Shown here: piece by piece, positions 1 to 6,238 of the stretch
How the letters are laid out: each line of letters begins with the position of its first letter
Position numbering within the stretch: the stretch's first letter is position 1
Source of the DNA: Bacillota bacterium
GTDB taxonomy: Bacteria > Bacillota_A > Clostridia > DSM-8532
Direction of reading: 5' to 3'
NCBI GenBank assembly: GCA_023424865.1
Contig: JAFADM010000460.1
Coordinates: 1-9,822 of the forward strand
DNA: 9,822 bases
Made by a program: the position numbers and the translations under genes
The notes under the pieces: generated by a model
What the model saw: only the letters and a program-made list of their open reading frames with translations
What the model was told of the DNA's origin: nothing
The model's database searches: none

Positions 1-678
1 CTGGATATCCGGCCCGGAGAAATGATTGGTATTGTGGGACGCTCCGGCGCGGGAAAATCCACCATGATAAATCTTCTTATGCGCCTTTACGATCCAACCC
101 AGGGGCGGATTTTAATTAACGGTACGGATATTCGGGATATGTCGCCCTCCCACCTCCACGAAAGCATCGGTGTGGTTTTCCAGGATACCTTTCTCTTTGC
201 GGGCACCATTTTTGACAATATTGCCTATGCCCGGCGGGGAGCCACGGCTTTCGAGGTGTTCGCGGCAGCCAAGGCAGCCAATGCCCATGATTTTATCATG
301 CAAACAGCCGACGGGTATAATACGGTCATTGGTGAGAACGGCCATTCCCTTTCCGGCGGTGAACGGCAGAGGCTGGCCATTGCCCGGGCCATTATCAAAA
401 ACCCCTCCCTGCTCATATTGGATGAAGCCACCAGCTCCCTGGATGTGGAAACCGAATCGGTCATTCAGGACAGCCTGAACCGGATCGTCAGAGGTCGTAC
501 CACCATTGCCATTGCCCACCGGCTGTCAACGCTGCGAAGTGCCGACAGGCTTATTGTTCTGGATAATGGCCAGGTGGCTGAGGTGGGTTCCCATGTGGAG
601 CTTTTGAAGCAGAAGGGGATTTATTACAAGCTTGTGATGGCCCAGCGCCAAACCAGCAGAATAGCCGAAAGCAGTTAA
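1..678 (+). CDS. ABC exporter ATP-binding domain, 3' end (5' truncated by window)
   Basis: This is the C-terminal nucleotide-binding domain of an ABC transporter. The reading frame is open from base 1, so the true start and any fused membrane domain lie outside the window. The ATPase core is complete: Walker A GRSGAGKST (37-63), a Q-loop VVFQDT, signature LSGGERQ (from 349), Walker B LLILDEATSSLD (from 409, catalytic Glu at 424-426) and the H-loop histidine in AHRLSTL (517-519). The LSGGERQRLAIARA signature and the DEATSSLD/AHRLST pair are typical of the exporter class (MsbA/ABCB/LmrA-like), in which membrane and ATPase domains are usually fused in about 580-600 residues. It would act at the inner face of the cytoplasmic membrane. 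The substrate cannot be inferred. It is separated from the proline cluster by 234 nt and is probably a different transcription unit. Confidence 0.95.
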   Translation: MDIRPGEMIGIVGRSGAGKSTMINLLMRLYDPTQGRILINGTDIRDMSPSHLHESIGVVFQDTFLFAGTIFDNIAYARRGATAFEVFAAAKAANAHDFIMQTADGYNTVIGENGHSLSGGERQRLAIARAIIKNPSLLILDEATSSLDVETESVIQDSLNRIVRGRTTIAIAHRLSTLRSADRLIVLDNGQVAEVGSHVELLKQKGIYYKLVMAQRQTSRIAESS

Positions 679-730
679 AGGACTCAAGGTTTTTGAGATT
701 TTCAAACCGGATTCCTTCATAATAGGGCAG

Positions 731-763
731 ACAGGGTGTTCATTCTAAGGCAAACCTCCCTGT
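731..763. promoter_or_regulatory. Inverted repeat ACAGGG / CCCTGT in the leader of the proline cluster
   Basis: Six-base arms (731-736 and 758-763) are separated by 21 nt in the 234-nt gap between the ABC gene and the racemase gene. It could be a weak terminator for the ABC transcript, since a short TTT follows the right arm, or a regulator site. No convincing sigma-A or sigma-54 promoter was recognised in 679-912, although a promoter for the cluster must be expected there. Confidence 0.25.
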
Positions 764-831
764 TTATGCAAAATTAGAAACCTTAAATTGAAAAAGTGCA
801 TACTGATTTGGAATGTTAAACTATTCTAAGT

Positions 832-867
832 ACTTCCGGCAGCTGATAAAAATCAGCTCCCGAAGGT
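832..867 (+). promoter_or_regulatory. Interrupted stem-loop in the 5' leader of the proline cluster
   Basis: AGCTGA (841-846) pairs with TCAGCT (853-858) around a TAAAAA loop. The stem continues, with small bulges, through CTTC/GAAG-type pairs (833-839 with 860-865), giving about 12 pairs. A T-run (882-888) follows, but only after some 14 unpaired bases, so it is not a canonical terminator. It lies about 35 nt before the ribosome-binding region of the racemase gene. It may end the ABC transcript imperfectly or be an attenuator or stabilising leader structure. Confidence 0.4.
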
Positions 868-912
868 ATTGGAGTAGTTTATTTTTTTCCTCCGTTTCCG
901 GGAGAGAGGATA

Positions 913-1923
913 GTGGATATGGAGAAAATCAAAAGCCTTTATGCCATTGATTCCCACACTATGGGAGAACCCACAAGGATTATTTTAGAGGGGCTTCCGC
1001 CAATTGACGGCTGCAGTATGATGGAAAAGAAGACCTGTCTTGTTAAAAGCTATGATTATATTCGGCGTGCGGCCATGAATGAGCCCAGAGGGCACCGGGA
1101 TATGTTCGGGGCGGCATTGTTTCCCTCCCAAAGGCCCGATGCGGATATGGGCGTGGTTTTTATGGACAGCGGGGGGTATCTGAACATGTGCGGCCACGGT
1201 ACCATCGGGGCGGCTACCGTTGCGGTGGAGGAGGGCCTTGTAAAAGTCATCGAGCCTTATACCTTCATAACCCTTGAAGCTCCGGCGGGACTTGTTCATA
1301 CACGTGTCAAGGTTCAAAACGGCAAGGCCATGGAGGTAAGCTTTATCAATGTTCCCTCCTTTTTATATCACAAAGACCTGATTGTAGAGCTCTCCGGCCT
1401 TGGAAAAATAAAAGTGGATATTGCCTTTGGCGGCAATTTCTTTGCACTTGCCGATGCCCAGGCTCTGGGATTGGAGCTTGTTCCGGAGAATCTGTCCGAG
1501 ATACTCAGCCATGGAAACCAAATTCGGGAAGCCGTCAATTCCCAGATTAAAGTAAGCCATCCTCTTTTAAAGAATATCTGCTCTGTGGATCTTGTTGAGT
1601 TTTACAGTCCTGCAAAAACTCCCGGTGCCACCCTTCGCAACACCGTTTTTTTTGGAAGGGATCAAATTGACCGTTCGCCATGCGGTACGGGAACCAGCGC
1701 CAAAATGGCGTCGCTGTTTGCCAGGGGAAGCCTTAAGCTGCATGAGGATTTTATTTCGGAAAGCATCCTTGGCACTCAATTCAGGGGAAGGGGCGTGGAG
1801 GAAACGCAAATTGGCCCGTTTAAAGCCATTATCCCGGAAATTACGGGGCGGGCTTTTATCACAGGAAAGAACACCCTGCTTTTCGAAGACGAGGATCCCT
1901 TTCAGTTCGGCTTCGCCATATGA
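913..1923 (+). CDS. prdF: Proline racemase / hydroxyproline epimerase family protein
   Basis: This is a PLP-independent amino-acid racemase of about 336 residues, the usual family length. Both active-site cysteines are present: Cys93 in MCGHGTIG (codon 1189-1191) and Cys257 in SPCGTGTSAKMA (codon 1681-1683). Having Cys at both positions argues for a racemase or epimerase rather than trans-3-hydroxy-L-proline dehydratase, where the second Cys is Thr. Family members interconvert L- and D-proline, or 4-hydroxyproline epimers. D-proline is the substrate of proline reductase, whose genes follow directly, so proline racemase (PrdF) is the best reading. The start is GTG at 913; an ATG two codons later (919) is equally possible, since the purine-rich GGAGAGAGGA (901-910) could serve either. 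The gene is first in the cluster here, unlike in C. difficile, where prdF lies at the end of the operon. The next gene begins 41 nt downstream. Confidence 0.88.
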   Translation: MDMEKIKSLYAIDSHTMGEPTRIILEGLPPIDGCSMMEKKTCLVKSYDYIRRAAMNEPRGHRDMFGAALFPSQRPDADMGVVFMDSGGYLNMCGHGTIGAATVAVEEGLVKVIEPYTFITLEAPAGLVHTRVKVQNGKAMEVSFINVPSFLYHKDLIVELSGLGKIKVDIAFGGNFFALADAQALGLELVPENLSEILSHGNQIREAVNSQIKVSHPLLKNICSVDLVEFYSPAKTPGATLRNTVFFGRDQIDRSPCGTGTSAKMASLFARGSLKLHEDFISESILGTQFRGRGVEETQIGPFKAIIPEITGRAFITGKNTLLFEDEDPFQFGFAI

Positions 1924-1950
1924 AATTATATCAGGCCATATAGGCAGATA

Positions 1951-1955
1951 AGGAG
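1951..1955 (+). promoter_or_regulatory. Ribosome-binding site deciding the TTG start of prdC
   Basis: AGGAG lies 9 nt before the TTG at 1965. No in-frame ATG occurs until about residue 28, inside the conserved N-terminal RnfC-like segment, so the TTG start is strongly preferred. Confidence 0.7.
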
Positions 1956-1964
1956 CGCTAGCCT

Positions 1965-3251
1965 TTGAGTATTCTATACAGGCATTTATTAAAACAGCAT
2001 ATCGGAAGTCCGGCAAAGCCGCTGGTTGCCCAAGGAGAGCGTGTGATGCGGGGGCAGTTAATTGCTCTGGGAGAGGGATTGTCGGCCAATCTTCACGCCA
2101 GCCTTTCGGGTGAGGTTTGTGAGCTGAACAGTCATTATATCGCTATTTGCGGGGAGCCGGACAGTAAGGAGGACTATATACCCTTAAAGAGTGAAACGGT
2201 TCTTGAAAGAATAAAGGAAGCCGGCATAGTTGGCATGGGAGGAGCGGGCTTTCCCACCCATGTGAAGCTGGAAAATGCCATACCGGGTGGTGTGGTTATC
2301 GCCAACGGCGCCGAGTGCGAACCTCTTCTTGCTCATAATATCCGGCAAATGGAAACCCGGCCGGATGAAATTTACAGGGGACTTTGCTATGCCATGGAAG
2401 CGGTAAAAGCCGAAAAAGGGGTTATTGCCGTTAAGCTCAAGCATAAGGAGGCCATAAAAGCCCTTGCCCGTGTCATAAAGGACCCCCGCATCTCCCTTTT
2501 TTATTTAAGGGACCTTTACCCCATGGGTGAAGAGCGGGCTCTGGTAAGGGAGATTTCAGGCATAAAGCTTATGCCTGGACAGCTTCCGTCCAGTGCTAAC
2601 GCCTTAATCATGAATGTTGAGACTCTGGGAGGGATTTCCAGGGCGGTAGAAAAAGGACAGCCCTTTATAACAAAAAATGTGACGGTAGCAGGCCGCTTGA
2701 AGGACGGTCCAAAATCCGTGGTGTTTATGGATGTTCCCCTGGGTACCCCGGTTAGGGAACTTATTGAAGCGGCGGGAGGCATTGACGAGGAATACGGTGA
2801 AATTCTTATGGGAGGACCGTTTACGGGGAATCCCGTTACTTTGGAGGACGTGGTTTTAAAAACTACCGGCGGGATTCTTGTCACCATGCCCTTTTTAAAG
2901 GAAAAAGGCAAAATGGGCCTTCTGGTATGCGGCTGCGGCGCCTCTGAGAAAAGAATGCGAAAAATAGCGGAACAAATGGGCAGCGAGGTTGTGGCTGTGG
3001 AACGATGCAAGCAGGCGGCTCAAACCCCTGGTGGACTTCGCTGCGAAAATCCGGGCATATGCCCGGGGCAGGCGCAAAAGCTCCTAAGCCTTAAACGTCA
3101 GGGAGCGGAAGCCCTTTTAATGGGGAATTGCAGCGACTGCAGCAATACCGTCATGCAGGCGGCGCCCAGACTGGGCTTAAGGGTACACCATGTTACCGAC
3201 GGTGCCTTGAGAGCAGGAGGTCTGCCTGTTATAAGAAGGCTTAAGGCCTAG
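1965..3251 (+). CDS. prdC: PrdC, RnfC-like electron-transfer protein of proline reductase
   Basis: A 428-residue protein with RnfC/NuoF-like organisation. The N-terminal segment SPAKPLVAQGERVMRGQ (15-31) resembles the RnfC barrel-sandwich domain. A glycine-rich nucleotide/flavin-type loop, GMGGAGFPTH, spans 90-99, and NGAECEPLL is at 114-122. It lacks the CxxCxxCxxxCP ferredoxin motifs of true RnfC. Instead the C-terminal domain (about 315-428) is cysteine-rich, with Cys322 and Cys324 in VCGCG, Cys348, Cys360 and Cys366 in CENPGICPG, and Cys389 and Cys392 in GNCSDC. PrdC is known as a selenoprotein in C. difficile and is thought to pass electrons from NADH to proline reductase; no in-frame TGA is present here. 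It is cytoplasmic or peripheral, with no signal peptide. The start is TTG, backed by AGGAG. The gene sits between the racemase gene and prdA. Assignment to PrdC rests on context and the C-terminal domain. Confidence 0.85.
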   Translation: MSILYRHLLKQHIGSPAKPLVAQGERVMRGQLIALGEGLSANLHASLSGEVCELNSHYIAICGEPDSKEDYIPLKSETVLERIKEAGIVGMGGAGFPTHVKLENAIPGGVVIANGAECEPLLAHNIRQMETRPDEIYRGLCYAMEAVKAEKGVIAVKLKHKEAIKALARVIKDPRISLFYLRDLYPMGEERALVREISGIKLMPGQLPSSANALIMNVETLGGISRAVEKGQPFITKNVTVAGRLKDGPKSVVFMDVPLGTPVRELIEAAGGIDEEYGEILMGGPFTGNPVTLEDVVLKTTGGILVTMPFLKEKGKMGLLVCGCGASEKRMRKIAEQMGSEVVAVERCKQAAQTPGGLRCENPGICPGQAQKLLSLKRQGAEALLMGNCSDCSNTVMQAAPRLGLRVHHVTDGALRAGGLPVIRRLKA

Positions 3252-3268
3252 GAAGTGCAGCTATATAA

Positions 3269-3301
3269 ACGGGCAGTATTAGTAAAACTGCATTTACCCG
3301 T
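3269..3301 (+). promoter_or_regulatory. Bulged stem-loop after prdC
   Basis: ACGGG (3269-3273) pairs with CCCGT (3297-3301) and CAGT (3274-3277) with ACTG (3287-3290), leaving a one-sided bulge. No T-run follows, so it is not an obvious terminator. It lies 18 nt after the prdC stop, in the 175-nt gap before prdA, the longest gap inside the cluster. Confidence 0.35.
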
Positions 3302-3374
3302 ACAAATTGAAGCTTCCATGCAGAATCCCTTTATAGAAATACTTTCACATGGCTTGTAGAACAACAAGGTTTTA

Positions 3375-3401
3375 TACGGTGTCCTTTCCAGAATCACCGT
3401 A
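3375..3401. promoter_or_regulatory. Perfect 7-bp inverted repeat just upstream of prdA
   Basis: TACGGTG (3375-3381) and CACCGTA (3395-3401) are separated by 13 nt. The repeat ends 12 nt before the GAGGAG ribosome-binding site (3414-3419) of prdA. It could be a regulator operator or an mRNA leader hairpin setting prdA expression. The whole gap 3252-3426 holds no gene. A TTGAAG (3307-3312) / TTATAG (3331-3336) pair is the only promoter-like hint and is weak. Confidence 0.4.
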
Positions 3402-3426
3402 AATCTATCATACGAGGAGTATAAAG

Positions 3427-5220
3427 ATGTCTATTTCCGTTGAGTCAGCCAATCTCCACAAAAATGAGCCGGCAGTGGTATGCTGCCTTACTCCCAAAGG
3501 TACTGTGATTACACCCGCCAAGCTGGAGGATCCGGCCATACTTCCGGATTTGATTGAATCGGGGCTTGTAACACCGGTTGCCCACAGCCTTACCATTGGC
3601 CAGGTGCTGGGAGCGGTTGCGGCAAAGGATATTGATGCCCTCAGCCCCTTAACTGCGGATCTTTTGGAAAAGCTTCCCCAGGCTTCCTCCGATGACGAAA
3701 ATAAAGCCGGCCCTTCTTCGGCGTATGAGAAAGCTCCTATAAACCCCTCCGAGAAAACTCCTGCTCCCGGTGTTATCCGGATCAGTGTGGAGGAGTTAAA
3801 AGGCTTGAAGCTGGAAATTCCCGCAGGCTGCTTTCCTCTGAACAGCCTTACGGGCCAAATGCAGGCACCGCTTGCTCCGGCAGCATCCCAACAAGTTCCT
3901 TCTGCTGCGGTAAAAGAGGATGCTCCCCTGACGGCGCCTTCTGAAACCGTTATTCGTTCCCTTGTTCAAAGGGAGTTCCCGGTTAAAGAAGTACGAATAG
4001 GTGGGGAAACCTCCTTTAGAAACGGTGTTCTCACTGTCCGTGACGGGCTTTGCGAGGAGTCCCTTTCTGTAAGCGATCTTGTTAAAAAGGTAGAGCTTGA
4101 TATTATCACTCCGGATAAACGCCATGTGTTTTCCAACACGGTGATGGATGTTATTCCAGTGGCCGCAAAGGTGCAGGGAATATTAGGTGAGGGTGTGACT
4201 CATGTCTTAAGCGGTGTGGTTTTCCTTCTCACAGGTCTTGACGAAGCCGGTCTTCAGATGCATGAATTTGGTTCCTGCGAAGGCTTCCTGGATGAAAAGA
4301 TCCGGTATGGACGCCCTGGCTGCCCGGATCCTCAGGACATAATGATTCGCGTGAATGTGGTTATCCGGGAAAACACCGGCATGGAAAGAAGAGGCCCCTA
4401 TGCCGCCCATAAGGCCTGCGATTACATTATCCAGGAGATTCGGGAGGTTTTGAAGCTCATGCCTGCTGAGGATTGCCAAAAGGAAGAGACCTTTCATGAC
4501 AGAAAAAAGACAGGCAAGCCCCGTGTGGTTATCGTTAAGGAAATTATGGGGCAGGGGGCCATGCACGATAACGTGCTTCTTCCCATTGAGCCGGCAGGTG
4601 TAAAGGGCGGACGGCAGAATGTGGATTTGGGCAATATACCAGTGGTGCTGTCTCCCAATGAGGTAAGAGACGGAGGTATCCACGCGCTTACCTGCATTGG
4701 TCCCGCCACCAAGGAGGATACCCGGCATTACTTCCGGGAACCGCTGGTAAAGCTTCTGGATGAGGATGAGGAGCTGGCCCTGGCAGGGGTTGTTTTTATC
4801 GGAAGCCCTCAGGTTAACGATGAAAAAATGTTCGTAGCCGCAAGGCTGGGTTCTCTTGTGGAGGCCCTTAATGTGGACGGAGCCATCGTCACCACCGAGG
4901 GCTTTGGAAACAATCATATTGATTTTGCTGAAAACATCAACCAGATTGGCATGCGAGGCGTGCCTGTCGTGGGCGTTTCCTTCTGCGCCTACCAGGGACA
5001 GCTGGTGGTTGGAAACAAGTACATGGACGCCATGATTGAGCTCAATAAGGATCCGGAAGGCTTTGAAAGCGAAATTTTAGGGGACAGTACCCTTTGCCTG
5101 GAGGATGCGCAAAGAGCCGTTCTAATGCTGAAAACCAAGATGGCTGGTATTCCCATTGCACCGGCGGACCGCAAATGGTCTCAGAACTGCATTGACGAAA
5201 ACCAGAAGCTGTGCAGGTGA
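3427..5220 (+). CDS. prdA: D-proline reductase proprotein PrdA
   Basis: A 597-residue proprotein of the PrdA/GrdE family. In C. sticklandii the proprotein is cut at a Thr-Cys bond and the new N-terminal cysteine becomes the pyruvoyl (carbonyl) cofactor that binds D-proline. Here a Thr422-Cys423 pair sits in IHALTCIGPA (4690-4695), close to the reported Cys421 of that enzyme, and would give subunits of 422 and 175 residues. Other family blocks are an N-terminal segment AVVCCLTPKGTVITPAKLEDP, HEFGSCEG near residues 279-286, and EGFGNNHIDF at 491-500 in the small subunit. Two Pro/Ala/Ser-rich stretches (about residues 87-120 and 145-170) look like a flexible linker. The enzyme reductively opens D-proline to 5-aminovalerate together with PrdB in the cytoplasm. 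The start is ATG with GAGGAG 7 nt upstream. The TGA stop lies 4 nt before the next gene, suggesting translational coupling. Confidence 0.95.
   Translation: MSISVESANLHKNEPAVVCCLTPKGTVITPAKLEDPAILPDLIESGLVTPVAHSLTIGQVLGAVAAKDIDALSPLTADLLEKLPQASSDDENKAGPSSAYEKAPINPSEKTPAPGVIRISVEELKGLKLEIPAGCFPLNSLTGQMQAPLAPAASQQVPSAAVKEDAPLTAPSETVIRSLVQREFPVKEVRIGGETSFRNGVLTVRDGLCEESLSVSDLVKKVELDIITPDKRHVFSNTVMDVIPVAAKVQGILGEGVTHVLSGVVFLLTGLDEAGLQMHEFGSCEGFLDEKIRYGRPGCPDPQDIMIRVNVVIRENTGMERRGPYAAHKACDYIIQEIREVLKLMPAEDCQKEETFHDRKKTGKPRVVIVKEIMGQGAMHDNVLLPIEPAGVKGGRQNVDLGNIPVVLSPNEVRDGGIHALTCIGPATKEDTRHYFREPLVKLLDEDEELALAGVVFIGSPQVNDEKMFVAARLGSLVEALNVDGAIVTTEGFGNNHIDFAENINQIGMRGVPVVGVSFCAYQGQLVVGNKYMDAMIELNKDPEGFESEILGDSTLCLEDAQRAVLMLKTKMAGIPIAPADRKWSQNCIDENQKLCR
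4690..4695 (+). other. Predicted PrdA self-cleavage site (Thr422-Cys423), pyruvoyl precursor
   Basis: Codons ACC TGC encode the Thr-Cys pair in the context HALTCIGPA. By family knowledge the bond is cut and the cysteine is converted to a pyruvoyl group. The placement is inferred from motif and position, close to the known site of the C. sticklandii enzyme. Confidence 0.7.
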
Positions 5221-5224
5221 GCCT

Positions 5225-5413
5225 ATGGAATATGCGCTTGAGCCAAAGCTTTTAAAGGGTAAAATTACAGAAGTTACCGAGATGTGCGTCAAGGTGTCCC
5301 TGAAAGGTCGGATGGGCGTGATTACAGTCCCCTTAAGAAGCGTTATTACCGATAAGCCCATGGAAACGGATCAGGAAATTGAAGTGTATTTGAGCTATGT
5401 TCGGGTTCTCTAG
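5225..5413 (+). CDS. Small 62-residue protein between prdA and prdB
   Basis: A 62-residue acidic/hydrophobic protein beginning MEYALEPKLLKGKI and ending YLSYVRVL. The pattern of alternating hydrophobic residues (KITEV, CVKVSL, GVITVPL, EIEVYLSYV) predicts a small beta-barrel-like fold. There is no signal peptide, and the single cysteine is Cys21. The start ATG at 5225 is preferred over upstream codons because AGGTGA (5215-5220) forms a Shine-Dalgarno site that overlaps the prdA stop, giving a 4-nt gap and probable coupling to prdA. A small uncharacterised gene also lies next to prdA/prdB in clostridial prd operons. I believe this is that conserved partner (the CBO2463-type small protein), but the name is from memory and unchecked. 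A role in assembly, maturation or electron transfer of proline reductase is inference only. Confidence 0.75.
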   Translation: MEYALEPKLLKGKITEVTEMCVKVSLKGRMGVITVPLRSVITDKPMETDQEIEVYLSYVRVL

Positions 5414-5430
5414 CCCGCAGTGCTGCTGCC

Positions 5431-5445
5431 TCCGGCCTGGCCGGA
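5431..5445. repeat. Perfect 15-nt palindrome (TCCGGCC-T-GGCCGGA) before prdB
   Basis: Seven-base arms flank a single central T. It lies between the small gene and prdB, 8 nt upstream of the prdB ribosome-binding site (AGGAG, 5454-5458). As RNA it can fold a GC-rich hairpin near the translation start, and as DNA it could be a dimeric protein site. Function is unknown. Confidence 0.4.
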
Positions 5446-5464
5446 AAGATGAAAGGAGTTTATT

Positions 5465-6190
5465 ATGAAGCTTACAACCGCCTTCGGATTGAAATCGGAA
5501 ATATATGTTCCCGTTACGCCTCCTCCCGTATGGACCCCGTTAGACAAACCCCTCTCCCAGTGCACCGTGGCCTTTTGTACTGCCGGTGGCGTTCACATTA
5601 AAAGTCAGCCCCGGTTTAACATGGCGGGAGATTACTCCTTCAGAACCATTCCCTCCGCTACGCCCTCCTCCGAGCTTATGGTAAGCCATGGCGGCTTTGA
5701 CAACAGCGACGTCAACAAGGACATCAATTCCATGCTTCCCATTGATCGTCTTCATGAGCTGGCAGCCGAAGGCTTTATTGGAAAGGTGGCGCCCACCCTC
5801 GTCGGTTTTATGGGCGGAGGCGGAAATGTGGAAAAATTTATTAATGAAACCGGTCCGGCCATAGCCAAAATCCTTAAGGAGGACGGGGTGGATGTAGCGG
5901 TATTTACCGGAGGCTGCGGCACCTGTCACCGCTCGGCAACCATTGTTCAGCGTGCGGTAGAGGCAGCGGGCATAGCCACTGTTTTAATTGCCGCTCTGCC
6001 CCCCATTGCCCGTCAGCAGGGGTCGCCCCGCATCACCGCACCCCACGTGCCCATTGGCTCCAATGCCGGTGAGCCGCACAACATCCCCCAGCAGACGGCC
6101 ATTTTAAAGGATACGCTTAACGCCATTTTGGAAATGGAATCCTTCGGATGCATGAAAGTGCTCCCTTATGAATACAGACATAATGTCTGA
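5465..6190 (+). CDS. prdB: D-proline reductase subunit PrdB, cysteine form
   Basis: A 241-residue protein matching the length of the 26-kDa PrdB subunit and homologous to the glycine reductase selenoprotein GrdB. Recognisable family segments are EIYVPVTPPPVWTP near the N-terminus, the block AGDYSFRTIP, HGGFDNSDVNKDIN, GFMGGGGNVEKF and a C-terminal LPYEYRHNV. The redox motif is GGCGTCHRSA. Cys151 (TGC, 5915-5917) stands where classical PrdB has selenocysteine encoded by TGA, as does the U in the UGTC motif of GrdB, and Cys154 completes CxxC. The subunit donates electrons or attacks the carbon-nitrogen bond of D-proline bound to the PrdA pyruvoyl group. The start ATG has AGGAG 6 nt upstream. 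The gene follows the small ORF by 51 nt and precedes the aminotransferase gene by 48 nt. Confidence 0.95.
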   Translation: MKLTTAFGLKSEIYVPVTPPPVWTPLDKPLSQCTVAFCTAGGVHIKSQPRFNMAGDYSFRTIPSATPSSELMVSHGGFDNSDVNKDINSMLPIDRLHELAAEGFIGKVAPTLVGFMGGGGNVEKFINETGPAIAKILKEDGVDVAVFTGGCGTCHRSATIVQRAVEAAGIATVLIAALPPIARQQGSPRITAPHVPIGSNAGEPHNIPQQTAILKDTLNAILEMESFGCMKVLPYEYRHNV

Positions 6191-6213
6191 CAGCTTAATG
6201 GAAAAGCTGTCGG
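6187..6213 (+). other. Stem-loop overlapping the prdB stop codon
   Basis: GACAGCTT (6189-6196) pairs perfectly with AAGCTGTC (6204-6211) across a 7-nt loop, extended by one wobble and one GC pair. No T-run follows, so it is probably not a terminator. It may stabilise the 3' end of the prdABC message or lower expression of the downstream aminotransferase. Confidence 0.45.
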
Positions 6214-6238
6214 CTTCTGAAAGGATGGGGAACAGTCT

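Noticed and set aside
683..697. CTCAA/TTGAG hairpin after the ABC gene as its terminator
   Set aside because: Only five AT-rich pairs and no proper T-run, so it is too weak to call.
679..912. Sigma-54 (-24/-12) promoter upstream of the racemase gene, as expected if PrdR controlled it
   Set aside because: No GG-N10-GC pair in a suitable context was seen by eye in this gap.
4207..4917. Minus-strand open frame (236 codons) inside prdA
   Set aside because: The product has no family features, while the plus strand encodes the conserved PrdA core through the whole stretch.
6188..6220. prdB TGA followed by a hairpin, read as a possible selenocysteine codon with a SECIS element
   Set aside because: Readthrough would add only about ten residues with no motif, PrdB already ends at its usual C-terminus (LPYEYRHNV), and the known Sec site aligns with residue 151.
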